From the NCBI GenBank assembly GCA_030549775.1, contig CM060174.1:3389391-3453390 (forward strand): DNA of 64,000 nt, in the 5' to 3' direction. The stretch is from Tamarix chinensis (taxonomy: Eukaryota; Streptophyta; Magnoliopsida; Caryophyllales; Tamaricaceae). Under the pieces are notes generated by a model. That model searched no databases, was not told the origin of the DNA, and saw only the letters and a list, made by a program, of their open reading frames with translations. A program made the translations under genes and the position numbers. Shown piece after piece: positions 38,736-51,390 of the stretch (its first letter is position 1; every line of letters begins with the position of its first letter).

Positions 38736-39589
38736 AGGGTGAGTGGTGACCTAATAAGTGTAAGAGATATCTTAGTAACCTAAACCGAGTAAGGGTGTGG
38801 TGAAGAACAACTATATATGGGTTACATGTCTTGTGTGCCATGTGTTATGTCATACTGTGTACTTTATGCTTTATGATTAATCATTTATAGCGCAACTTGG
38901 AGTGAATGTATGCTTATGGAACTTCCTTATGGCATGTGGATGATGATTATATTTGGTGTGTGTATGATGTTATATAATGTGACTATCTAGGACATGCATG
39001 CTAGGATATTTAATGTAGTAATGTGGGATGGAAGGACGAAAAAGGAAAAAAGGGAAAGTAAGATAACCAAGGAGAAGTAAGTTAGCTAACGTAGGTAGGA
39101 ATGACCTAAATAACCCATGATCCATAAGTAGATGAATAAAATGGGACTTAAATAAAATGAATGAATGATGCAACTCTTGCATGGGAGATTTATAGGGTTT
39201 TACGGTTACATGTATAATTGGTGAGTAGAGTGATGGGATTTGGGTCTAATCTAAATGAGATGAGGTGTGGGACGATTAAAGAAAGGTTGGGCCACATAGG
39301 TCCGATTAGGGTTCCAAAGGAAAACAATAGAGAGTGGTAGTGAGAGAATTTGAAGGTCATGAGGTGATGGGTCTCAACCCACACCCTTAGGAGTTGGGTC
39401 TTTGTCATGGGTAGATGTAAGGAGGAATGGGTGTCGAGGTGTGATAAGAGGCGCAAATGTCTCAAGATATGGGACGGGCCCTCTCAGGAGGATAGAAGTA
39501 GAGGTCGGTGACATGCATGTCAAGGGTGAAATACTTTCGAATAAGATACGAATAAGACACTAATCACTTAAAGAGGAAGATTTTTGAGC

Positions 39590-39955
39590 CGGACCCAGAC
39601 CGGTCCACTGGTGAATAATAGTGGCCAAGAGCCAAGGTGCTCTGGAGACCAGTCCACCGGCAAATAATAGTGGGTAGGAGTGTTTTGCCCCGCATGATTT
39701 CCGTCCACCAGCTATAATAGTGGGGGATTTCATAATCAACATACCAAACGTAATAACGATAAGACATAGGGAAGACACTAATCACTTATAGTGAAACACC
39801 TTGTGAGTCAGGGCCAGAGCGGTCCACCGGCGAATAATAGTGGCCAAGAGCGTTCTGCCCTGGAGACTAGTCCACCGGCGAATAATAGTGGTTAGGAGCA
39901 TTCTGCCCTACACGTATTCCAGTCCACTAGCTATAATGGTGGGGTTCCCGCACTC
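39590..39955. repeat. Cluster of CCGGTCCACCGG units in R2
   Basis: About six units of CGGTCCACCGGCGAATAATA followed by GTGG and GAGCGTTCTGCCC. This is the plus-orientation form of the clusters in R3, R4, R7 and R8. Confidence 0.85.
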
Positions 39956-41187
39956 ACATGGACATTTATAATGCGAGATTATTGATTAATGATGGACTAA
40001 TGGCTTTAAGGCCCTAAAAATATCGATTGTTCATTATGACCTATTAATATTTGATTGACTTGTTAAGTATGCGAATGTACGAAAGTGAATATTAGGTATG
40101 CACAATTAATATCTAATTGACTTGTCAAATATGTGAATGTATGGATCTGAATATATTGTTTATACTTGTCGTTTTGTATGGGTATAATGGTATATCATGT
40201 ATTACATTATGGGTCTACTATTAAGTGTGTTTTAAAGGGTTACTCAGTCCCATAGTACTGAAGGGTTCCATTCGTGGGGCCCCTACCTATTCAATGGGCA
40301 GTATCCCTTGCAGGTTGTTTTCAGGTGCTATTCAAGTGGGTCATCGAGAAAGAGCGTAAGGAACTATCCGGAAAGTCCTAGGTAAGGAACTATCCGGAAA
40401 TTCCTAGGGTTATCCTCATTCTCTTTTAAATTCTTATTTCAATGTATTCATTGTTTTGTAACCACCACTAGTGGATTTTATTCTTGTAAATTATTTATTA
40501 CGTTACTCTGATTTAAATATGTTTGAGTTCTCATAAGTTGTATTCTTCTCTTTTAGCTTTAGCACTTGGTACTGGAATAGTAGAAGTGAGCCGGTTTGGT
40601 ACTAAGTGTGGCGGTAATATCCTTAGAATTCATAGTTTTGTTATTTCGCTTCCACTAATCATTTTAGTAAAACTAAAATTTTTAATAGTAAATTATGGAG
40701 GTGTTACAAATACCTACATGCAACCATCACCACCCTCACCCTGTAGCCACTACCCTACCCCTAACCATTCTTAAAATGGTGGCCCAAAGGAGAAGAAAAA
40801 GGAAAAAGAAAGAAAGAAGAAAAAGGAGAAAGATAAGAAAAAAAGGGAAAAAGGGAAAAAGAAAAAGGGGGAATGGGGAGAAAATAGGTAAAATAATTTA
40901 TGGAATAATAGAATGTAATATTTTTGATAGATAAATAAATTTACTAATTTAATTTAATATATTAGTTTAAAAGGGATAATTTTAGCATAATACTGATTTG
41001 AAATATTATTTAAATAAAATGAGTATGATAAAATAAAAAAATTATTTTAATTTATTAAATATTCATATCCAATTTTATATACTAAAAAATCCATAAAATA
41101 ATTAAATTAAATTAATTTAAAATCTAATTGATCCCAAATAAAATTTATTTATTAAATTATCGGTTTTTAAAATTTTGGAGTATTACA

Positions 41188-41588
41188 ATATGAGGTGTCC
41201 AAAGAGATTGTAAATTGACCATCTAGTTGAATACTTTATGTAAGTAATGATATATTTTATTATGTAATGAAATTATTGTCATATTTTTAGTATATATTAA
41301 TGTATACTATTAATTAATATACTATAAATAAAAAGAAAAATTAATAATTGAAGGTTTGCAACGTTTAGTTTATCATGAATTGTTGAATATTGTTAGGCTC
41401 ATATATAGGATAGATAATTTAATACTAATATACTATAAAAAGGAAAATTGAAGAATTAAATGCATGTTTGGTTTATTATAAATTGTTGAAAATTGTTGGA
41501 CTCATATATAGTTTAGGTATTTTAATACTTGTCACTAAGTGTATAAGTCAGGGTTCATAATTGCATCATTAAATTATTATAACCAAAT
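41188..41588. repeat. AT-rich spacer between R0 and R5 with a degenerate duplication
   Basis: The segment around 41,330-41,430 is repeated in diverged form at about 41,437-41,530 (shared words TTTATTATAAATTGTTGAA-like and GGACTCATATATA-like). No gene. Confidence 0.5.
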
Positions 41589-43080
41589 TGTAATCTTCTC
41601 AAATTTTAAAAACCTATAATTTAATAAATAACTTTTATTTAAGATAAATTAACTTTTAAATTAATTTAATTTAATTATTTTATGGATTTTTGAGTATATA
41701 AAATTGGATATGAATGTTTATTAAATTACAATAAATATTTTGTTATTTTATCATACTCATTTTATTTAATTAATTTTCCAAACCAATATTTTTCTAAAAT
41801 TAACCTTTTTAAACCCATATATTATATTATATTATATTATATTGTTAACTTAATTTATTTATCAAAAATATTACATTATATTATTCCATAAATTATTTTA
41901 TCGTATTTTTTTCCCATTTCTCCTTTTCCTTTTTTCCTTTTCTTTCTCCTTTTTCTCCTTTCCTTCTTTTTCCTCTTTCTTCTCCTTTGGGTCGCTAGAC
42001 CTTAGGCCCCTACCTCTGTGCACTAGGCCGCCAACCCAATCCCCTCTCCTTCTCCCTCTCCCACAAGATGCTATATCCATCCCACTACTCATTCTTCCTT
42101 TTCTCCCCCCGACTAGGCCAACCCAGTTGTTTCTTTTCTTTTCCTTCCTTCCCTCTCGATTGGGCCAACCTGTCATTCTTTTTCTTTTCCTTCCTTCTCC
42201 CCCGACCGAGTCAACCCATTTTTTCTTTTCTCCCTGCCCAGCCTGCTTCCTCCCCTCTTCCTTTCTTTCTTCTTCTACCTCCTGGCCCAACAAAACGTGC
42301 CCTCCGATGCCATGGCTGCCACCCCGTGCTGCTTGCAACTGCCACCACCTTGCCTCCCTGCAACACTGCCTCTCTCCCTCTCTCTCTCCCTATCCTTTTC
42401 TTCCCATTTTCTGACCAAACCAACCCAACACCCCCAGCCACGCATGCCTTCTTCTTTCCCTTCTTCCCCTTCCCTCTCCCTACAACCCCGACAATCTCCT
42501 ACGACATGCAACTGCCCTGACCGACCACACCTACTCCCCTCTTCTCCCTCTTTTTTTTCTTCTCCTCACCAGCCTCATTCCTACCCCATTTTGAGCCCTT
42601 CCTTCTCTCTCTCAGTCTATTTTTCTCCCATTTCTTCTCCTTTATCCCCTTCCACTATTTTGCTTCTGCCACCTTATTTTGCAGCTGCCACTGCCATAAC
42701 AATTGCCTACACTGCCTCCTGCCACCTCATACTCCCACCCTGCACCACCACGCCACCCCTTTGAGCCCTTTCTTCCTCCTCTATTCTTTTTATCCCTTTT
42801 CTGCAACCACCCTACTTCTCCTCTATTCGCCGCTATCCTGCCGCTTCTACCGCCTCCTGAGCCACCAACTCACTCCTGGTAACCTCCCATACCACCTCCT
42901 TACCTTCTTTAGCCGAAACACATTCCTATAGCGTCTCCTTTTACTTCCTTCTCCTCCTTTGGCACTTCTACAACCCCTTCACAACCCTACAACCGCCACC
43001 TCCACCGATCACCCATCCCCGACCACCACCTACACCCCACTCCACCCTTGTACCCATCCTTTTCCCTAACTCTCCCCCTA

Positions 43081-44593
43081 TGATAAAATGAATTTTTACC
43101 TCTCTTTCCCTTAACTTTGGGACTTCATTTAATTTCTTTTACATATTTTGCTATGGTCTTGGCCTATTATTTACACTACCGTTTTCTTGAACCTTGTGTT
43201 GCAGGATTTCCAGCAAAAACACCAAGACCGAGAAAGAATTGGTTATATTTGGAGGTAAGGACCTAGCAAGGAAAGTTCGGGAGGAGAGTGCATCAACCCA
43301 ACATGCTTATGAAGGTGCATCGAAGCTATGAGAGCCAAAAGATATGCCAAGACATTCCTAAGAAGACTTAAAAGGGGAGTGCATGGCTAACCAGTGCCAG
43401 AGCTGCACAGCCGTGCAGCACTCCCAAGCACTTGTAGAAGAAAACAGAATTGCACGACCAGCAAGTGCCAGACTTGCATGGCCATGCGAAATTCTGAGTT
43501 TAAAAGTCGAGGCCAAAAATATTACACGGCCATACAATATCGGATTTTCCAAATTATCGAGAGCTGAGGAACCGCATGGTCAGGCCGTGCAATGCCCGCA
43601 CAGCCGTGCAGAAATAGTCCTCCCCACGATCTTCATGCGTGACATGGGCGGCGTGATGGGAAATTTCATGGCACGCCTCGGGGACTTCTTAAGGAGAGAG
43701 AGAGGATGTTTTAGAGGAGTTTGAGACCCCTCATTACCGAGCATAGCTTCTTGTAATAGATTGTTTTCTTTAGTTTTAATTGTTTAGAAGATTCAATTGT
43801 GTAATTTGTGACTATCAGTTTGAATCAACATTGCACTCTTTCGAATTACGGTTATTTCAATATAATTCTTCTTTCCTTTATCTATTGCATTGTTATTCTT
43901 CATCATGTTATTTATTTTGTTCATTTTATTTGCAAGTATGAGTGAATTGTCTCTTTTCTAGGATTGGACTTAGGTACCATTTTAGTAATCGATATGGTGA
44001 AATAGAGAATTATGGCGTATGATTGATTCATTGATACTGTTATATATGCTAGATTTGATTGTTAAGTGGATTTGATGAAATCAGACCTCCATAAATGTAA
44101 TCTACAACTGAAAGGCTGAGATTATTATCGGAAATTAGCATATATATGGGAATTTAAACAATAACAAAAGTATATGTTTAATTCTTAAGGACTCTATAAT
44201 TGGTGGCACTTAATGGATTTAATTTAGTTTGTGAGTCACGAAAGTAGCCAGCAATTTAGATTAAATATGTTCTTAGACCTTGAAAGAGGCTAACGAATAC
44301 GATTTGACCAATTGTCCACAATTAGTGAATTAATCTACGACATAAGTATTGTCTCATTTTTTATCATTAATCTAGAGACCGAAGTTTGATCCTAGGTTTT
44401 ATTCCTATTTTTTAGTATCTCCGAGCTAGAATGCTTTTTGTAATTGATCTTTTCATCTAAATGTATATATCCACCTGTTTCTGTAGATATAGATAGTTAA
44501 AATAGTAAAGAAGTGTAATCAATTACAAAGTCCCTGTGGATACGACCTTGAAATGCTATAACGAATCTGTGCGCTTACGGAATTAGCACGACA
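43081..44593 (+). mobile_element. S1: 1.5-kb solo LTR of Athila/Tat type inside R5
   Basis: Absent from the equivalent place in R2 and R6. Begins TGATAAAATG and ends CGACA, flanked by CCCTA and CCCCA (one mismatch). Near its 3' end AGTCCCTGTGGATACGACC (44529-44547) is a motif I associate with the end of Athila/Tat-class Gypsy LTRs. It also holds several TGCACAGCCGTGCA-type palindromes (for example 43404-43417). The 113-aa frame at 43383-43724 lies across those palindromes and is not credible. Confidence 0.65.
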
Positions 44594-45364
44594 CCCCACC
44601 TGCCCTCTTTCGTATTCCCAAAACCCCAACCCCAAAAAATAACACCGTCCCTTCTCCTTATGCCTCCTTCGACCCCCTCCTCCTTTATTTTGCATGTAGC
44701 TCACACTACATGAGTAGCGTAAGTCTTGCCTCAACCTTACCCTAATCTTTAATTAATTTTAAGGTATATTAATGGTTAAATAAATTATATCATGAATTAA
44801 GTTTTGATAAAGTTTTATGCTTTTGGTTTTCCTATTTCTAATATGATAATTATGGGTATTATTTTTAGGTGTTGATTTTGCTAATCAAAGCTTAAATCTT
44901 TAACCGGGGGTACCGGTAAGGTTCGATTTTTATGGAAAATAAGGTAATCATTAAACCTCACTTAAACATATGGGTAAACGTATGCTAGCCTATTAGGGTT
45001 TTTAATGTGTTTATATGCATGATATACGTTGTTTAGTATAATGTATTTAGTTGCTTGTATAGATTGATAAAAAAAAAAGGAAAGCACGCTGATTTATGAG
45101 TTATGTGTAGAAATTGTACTTAAGAAAGGAGCTTTGTTGTTAATAAAAATTTTAAGTACTTATCCATGATATGTTATGTTGTTGTGACCATTGATGCATA
45201 AATATTGTTATTATGAGCCCTAGGGGCATTTTTGTAATATATCTTATGAAAGAGTGTGGACTAAATAAATGTGGGTGCTAATGAGTATTATGATAAATAA
45301 TAATAGCTGGTGGAGTTGGATGATGAGTATGGAGCATTAATATTAATGTGTTATGTAGTGAGGG

Positions 45365-46455
45365 TATTTTAATAAAAGTGGTGTAATAAGGGCAAAAATG
45401 ATATTTTGGAAGTAAAGGGGTAAAAATGGTAATTTTAGAAGTAAGGGGGTAAAATGGTAATTTTAGAAGTAAAGGGGTAAAATGGTAATTTAATAAATTA
45501 GAAGGGTGAAATGGTGATTTAGTATAAAGGAAGGGTAAATAGGGATGGCAATTTTCCCCGCGGGTTCGGGGCCCCATCGGAAATTCCCCGTTCAGGTTCG
45601 GGGAGAGAATTTGGGGATCGGGTTTGGGTTCAGGGATTCTTAATGGGGATTTTTTCGGGGACGGGTTTGGGGTCCCCATCCCTGAACCCGTCCTGAAATT
45701 ATATATATATATATATATATATAATTTTTTGTAGAATAAAAATTAAAAATATAATATAAAAAAATAGTTTGAGGATCGGGGATATGATCGGGGATCGGGT
45801 ATAAAGTCGGGTTTCGGGGATCGGGTCGGGGAATCCCCAATAAAAAAATATCGGGGATCGGGTCAGGTTCGGGGATTATTTTTCTTATCGAGTTCGGGGA
45901 TGGGGATGGGGTCCCTGACCCGGCCTGTTGCCATCCCTAAGGGTAAAATGATAATTTGGTGTAAAGGAAGGGTAAAATGGTCATTTAATAAAGAAGAAAG
46001 GCAAAATGGTAATTTAATGAAGTAGAGGGGTAGAATGGTAATTTAATGAAGTAGAGGGGTAAAATGGTAATTACAAAAATGGAGAAAGGGTAATTTGGTA
46101 ATTATAATAATGGAGAAGGGCAATTTGGTAATTATGATAATGTATAAGGGCAATTTGGTAATTATCAAAAGGGTAATTTGGTAATTATAATAATGGAGAA
46201 GGATAATTTGGTAATTATAATAATGAAGAAGGGTGATTTGGTAACCTAACTAACTAAATGGGAAATCTAACAAGTGTAACAAGTATGATGGGTGATTGGT
46301 GATTTAATAAGTGTGGATGATAACTTGGAAACCTAACCCAAACAAAGGGTAATTTGGTAATTATGCAATATGGAGGGTAATATGGTAATTTGGCAGGAAA
46401 AGAAGGGATAACTTAATAATTATACAAGCAAGGGGTATTTTCATAATTTTGTAGA
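45365..46455. repeat. Minisatellite of GGTAATTTTG/GGTAATTATAA units in R5
   Basis: Irregular repeats of GGGTAAAATGGTAATTTA and GGCAATTTGGTAATTATAA, interrupted by the TIR element T2. Equivalent to the minisatellites in R2, R6 and R7. Confidence 0.85.
45542..45937. mobile_element. Foldback TIR element T2 (GGGATGGCAA ends, TA duplication) in R5
   Basis: Ends GGGATGGCAA and TTGCCATCCC are perfectly inverted and flanked by TA (45540-45541, 45938-45939). Arms consist of CGGGGATCGGG-type words; an AT dinucleotide run sits near 45,702-45,722. No coding sequence. Confidence 0.85.
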
Positions 46456-49400
46456 GATGATAGGGGTAAATCGGTAACTCGTATCTAACATGTCAATGGG
46501 TTAATAGAGTTTCATAATAAGACTCAAGTAACATTTAATAGCAACATAATGGTATTTGATAATAAGTAAGTATCACAAGAACATGGTCTGACTTGGGATT
46601 GGATGGATAATTAAGGTTGTGGGATGGTGTTGTCTTAATCATTAATTATGCATGGTATTGTGTGTTGGGTGTGAATTAAGGGCATGTTAGAGTTATGTGT
46701 GCCATGATCTTTTGATGTGAACTAACCAGACTCTAAGGCTCTAATGTAATTATGATATTATAACCTTTATGGCATGTGAACAAATGGAAACGAATCCTAA
46801 ATCGGAATTGGATGAGATAATGATGGCCTTAGTGATTTCCTCCAGGTTATCTTGGAAACTTGTATGAATAAGGAGTACCTAATAATATTAGAAATAATTG
46901 AAAGTGAATAAGTATCTATTTTTTGTGTTTTTCGTGATCACCTCAATTAAGACATTAATAATTAAAGTGAAAGACATCGAGATCGGAAATTGTGGCTCTT
47001 TAGGGGTCGCTATCCTAAAGACATGGTTTATCCCACGATTATTCTGGTATTTTTTGGTGTGCCTTTGTGTCCCAGTCCTATATTTTACTCTATCTAGCTC
47101 TACAGACTTATTTAGGGGGTATACATACTTATAGATTAGGTGTCCTTGTCAATAGGGTACTGTGCAGCTTGTATGCACCAGTACGACTAGGGAACCTTTG
47201 TGTCCTAAGGTTGATGGTTGAAGGGTACTGAGTAGCTTGTATGCACCAATATGAATGGGGTACATTTGTGTCTTTGGGTTTTTGATCTTCCCCTTGAGGC
47301 AAATAAATGGAACTATTGTGCTAATTAAAAAGGAAAAACACTAATCATGAAAGTAAAAGTTGAATGAGCCGAACCTAGATGGATTATATTATGAGTACCG
47401 GTCCACCAATTACAATAGTAGCCTAGGAGCATTTTGTTTTGGAAAATGTTTATGAGTACTAGTCTACCGGATATAATAGTGGCCAAGAGCGTTTTTGTAA
47501 TCCCCAGAAATTTTAAAAATCTATAAATTAATAAATAACTTTTATTTAAGATAAATTAGCTTTTAAATTCATTTAATTTAATTATTTTATGGATTTTTGA
47601 GTATATAAAATTGGATAGGGATATTTAATAAATTTAAATAAATAATTTGTTATTTTATCATACTCATTTTATTTAAATACTTTTCCAAACCAATATTTTA
47701 CTAAAATTATCCTTTTTTAAACCCACATATTTAATTATATTAAATTAAATTATTAAATAAATTTATTAACCAAAAATATTACATTCTATTATTTTATAAA
47801 TTAAATTATTTTAATTTTCCCTATTTTTCCTTTTCCTTTTTTCCTTTCTTTCTCCTTGTTTCTCCTTTTCCCTCCTTTTTTCTTTTTCCTTTTTCCTCCT
47901 TCGGGCCGCCTGCACCAGGCCAGCCTCTTCCCCCCTATGCGTTTGGGCCAAAGGTCTGTTTCTTTCCTCCCATCCTCTCCTTCTCCCGCACACGTCGTAG
48001 CCCAAACCCCCTTCTATTTTCTTTCCTTTCTTACCCCGGGACTGGGCCAGCCCAACCTTTCTTCCCCCTACGCTCGGCCTGCTCCCTCCCTCTCCCTCTC
48101 CCTTTCTTTCTTCCTTCTTCTACCTTCTGCCTTGACCTGCCCTCAATGCCATACCTGCCACCACGAGCACCATGCCCGACCACCACATACCACCACCTAC
48201 CACCACCCGCAAATCTCCCTCTCTCCCTCTCTCTCCCTCGTCCTTTTATTCCCCATTTCGGACCAAACCAACCCTACACTCCCTAACCATGCGTGCCCTT
48301 TCCTTCCTCTTCTTCCCTTCCCTCTCCCTACCACCCTACTACTGCCCCGACCGACCACCTACTCCCCTATCTCTCCCTATCCTTTTTCTTATCCTCACTA
48401 GCCCTTCCCACCCCATTTTTCTTCGAGCCATTCTCCCTCCCCCGACTTATTTCTCTCCTTTTATTCTCCTTCCATTTCCTTCCCTATTTTGCACCGCCTC
48501 CTTCCTTTGCTACTTTCACCGCCACACCGACCCCCTACATTGCCACCCTCTACCTTAGCCCTACACCACCACAACACCTCCCGATCCACCCTGTATCCCC
48601 CCTTCTTCCTCCCCTCTTATTTTTCTCTCATTTTTCTCCCTTCTTGGCAACCTCCCTGCAACCCCTCCGTCCGCCGCCTCCCAAGCCACCAACCTGCTCC
48701 TTGCAAACTCCTCTACCACCCCCACACCTCTTTTAGCCAAAACCGACACCCTCACCCCCTCATTTTCCCCTCCCTTTTCCTTCCTTCTCAGCCACACCCA
48801 CCTCGACAACCCCCTTTGCAGCCTCGCCACCGTAGCCCTTGGTGGCCAACAACTTATCCCTGACCACCACCTACAACCCCTTCACCCCTACACCCTTCCT
48901 TTGCCCTAAATCCTCCCCCATCTACCTTCTTTCCTAGCCTCAAAACCCTAACCCAAAAACACCCCTTCCTGCCTTTTCTTTATGCCACCTTCGACCATTC
49001 CACCCTTGTTTTTGCATGCAGCTCATGTTGCATGAGCAGTTTGAGCTGCTACATACCTTGGTTATTTTAGTTCATAAATTTGAAGGTATAATAATATTTA
49101 AGTTAAGTATTTCATTAATTAAGTTTATAAAGTCTTATTCTTTTGATTTTATTATTTCTTATGTGATAAATATTAATATTATTTTTAGGGATTGGTTTTT
49201 CTAATCAAAGCTTGAATCTTTAACCGGGATACCAATAAGGTTCGTTTTTGCGGGTATTAAGGTAATCGTTAAACCCCACTTAAATGCATGGATAAACTTA
49301 TTGTAACACCCCCAAAATTCACTACTGAAAAATTTCGTTTTATTAAAAGATAATTGCGGAAGCAGATAAATAAAACGTGAACTTTGGGAGTATTACCGCC

Positions 49401-49929
49401 ACACTTAGTACCAGACCGGTTCACTCATACCGTTCCAGTACCAAGTGTTAAGGCTAAGAAAATGAAATACATCTTGAAAGAAATTCAACACACACAAATC
49501 ATAGTAGCGCATCAAATCGTTTACAAGAATAAAATCCACCAACGGTGGTTACTTTAACAACGTTAATATTTAAAACCAAGAATTTAAATGAGAAAGAGAA
49601 AAAACTAACGATACCAGAAAATTCCTTACTCTCCTTCCCGTAACCCACTTGAGTAGCACCTGAAAATACCTGCAAGGGCACTGCCCATTGAATAGGCAGG
49701 GGCTCCATAAAGGGAATCCCTTCAGTACTACGGTACTGAGTAACCCTTTAATACCACACTTAAAGACAGGCCCGCATACGGCACATAATGCAAGTTATGC
49801 ACATAAATAATGAGAGGTGCATATATAACAATAACATGCATAATAATTCATAAATCACGATCGATACTTTGGGCCTTAAGCCATGTCCATCATCATTCAA
49901 TCAATATCATATTTTATATCCATGTGAGT

Positions 49930-50330
49930 GCGAGAACCCCACTATTATAGTCGGTGGACCGGAAGTCAACACACAGGGCAGAATGCCTCTGACCACTATT
50001 ATTGTCGGTGGACCGGAAGGTAAACACACAGGGTGTTCCACTATAAGTGATTAATATTTTTCCATAACCTTATTCACATACATAACTGATTTTATTGAGC
50101 TCAGAACCCCCACTATTTTAGCCAATGGACCGTAATATATATAAAATCATCATCTAGGGCACAACGCTTCTGGCCATTATTATAACCGGTGGACCGGTAC
50201 TCATAATCACATACCAGGGCAACACGCTCCTAGACCACTATTATTTCCGGTGGACCGGTACTCAATATCTCATACCAGGGCAACACGCTCCTGGACCACT
50301 ATTATAACCGGTGGACCGGTACTCAATGTC
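49930..50330. repeat. Cluster of CCGGTGGACCGG units in R7
   Basis: About six units: CCACTATTATAACCGGTGG-type words separated by CATACCAGGGCAACACGCTCCTG or similar spacers. The spacers differ from those in R3/R4 (ACGCCTCTGA), showing subfamily divergence. Confidence 0.85.
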
Positions 50331-51069
50331 ATAATCATCTGGGCCCGGCTCATTAATATTCCACTTTCAATAATAGTATATTTCCTTTTCTTTAATCAGC
50401 ACATCAATCATATTTATTTGCCTTGAATGGGAGATCGATAACCCGGGACACAAAGGTACACCTGTAACACCCCCAAATTTACTACGAAAAAATTTCGTTT
50501 AAATCAAAAGGTTTAGCGGAAGCGAGAGAATTAAAACCGTAAACTTGAGGGTATTACCGCCACACTTAGTACCAGACCGGTTCATTTCTACCGTTCCGGT
50601 ACTAAGTGCTAAGGCTAAATCCGATCATCAATAAGTACGAAGTATCATAAAACACAAGACGACTTTTAGCATAAATCGTTAATAAGATATAAGTCAAACA
50701 GAAGTTTGAATACGATTTAGGATTACAACCCCATAAAGGATCAGTATCCGGATCACCTACTCACTCAAGTCAAGCCTTCCACCCCAAAATAGTAATCGAT
50801 CAAACCTGCATAAGAGGTCTGCTCCCCACCATTGGTGGATCATCACAGGACCCATTCAATCAATGTAGTATCAGTACGGGTCCAATACTGAGTAAGGGCG
50901 TAGGTGCGCTAAGGCCAAGCATACAATCATACCACATAGCACACATAGCACAATCATATAAGTAACATGCGATAACACACAAGATAAGGCCTGAGCACTT
51001 TCCGGTGACTTATTATTTATCCTCATTAATAATATGTCCATTTCACACATATTCTTTAATATTCCATGT

Positions 51070-51390
51070 GAGTGCGGGAACCCCACTATTATAGCCGGTG
51101 GACCGGAAAGTATACACTCAGGGCAGAACGCTCCTGACCACTATTATTTGCCGGTGGACCGGTCTCCAGGAAAAAATGCTCCTGGCCACTACTATTTGCC
51201 GGTGGACCGGTCTAGCCCCGGCTCACATGATGTTCTGCTGTAAGTACTTAGTATATTTCCTATGGTTTAACTTACTTACTTTGGTTTGTCGAGCACGAAA
51301 TCCCCCACTATTATAGCCGGTGGACCGGAAAGTATACACTCAGGGCAGAACGCTCTTGACCACTATTATTTATCGGTGGACCGGTATGGG
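51070..51390. repeat. Cluster of CCGGTGGACCGG units in R8
   Basis: About five units of CCACTATTATAGCCGGTGG or CCACTATTATTTGCCGGTGG with GGCAGAACGCTCCTGA spacers. Confidence 0.85.

Larger units (their letters stand above)
21250..40708 (+). mobile_element. R2: 4.9-kb solo LTR split by R3, target duplication AATAC
   Basis: Begins TGTAATCCCCCGAAATTTT and ends GGAGGTGTTACA, with a perfect 5-bp duplication AATAC (21245-21249 and 40709-40713). Own sequence is 21250-22482 and 36430-40708, about 4.87 kb after also removing the TIR element T1. Order of parts: AT-rich start, pyrimidine-rich then C-rich block, a GCTGCATG hairpin zone near 37,415-37,460, a conserved AT-rich segment, a GGTAATTTTG minisatellite (38,085-38,735), a CCGGTCCACCGG cluster (39,590-39,955), then the conserved hairpin at 40563-40608. 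No coding sequence. Reads as a solo LTR in plus orientation. Confidence 0.85.
17004..41187 (-). mobile_element. R0: old LTR-like element hosting R1 and R2
   Basis: Left end TGTAATACCTCCAAAATTTT and right end AAAATTTTGGAGTATTACA form an inverted terminal pair like that of the other LTRs here. Own sequence is only about 980 bp: 17004-17458, 21201-21249 and 40714-41187; the rest is R1 and R2. The right arm has the purine-rich block then AT-rich tail seen at the sense start of the other minus-oriented copies. Flanks share ATATG but not in the expected place, so the target duplication is not proven. Confidence 0.55.

Noticed and set aside
43383..43724. 113-aa frame in the S1 insertion
   Set aside because: Lies inside a solo LTR across palindromic TGCACAGCCGTGCA words; no domain.
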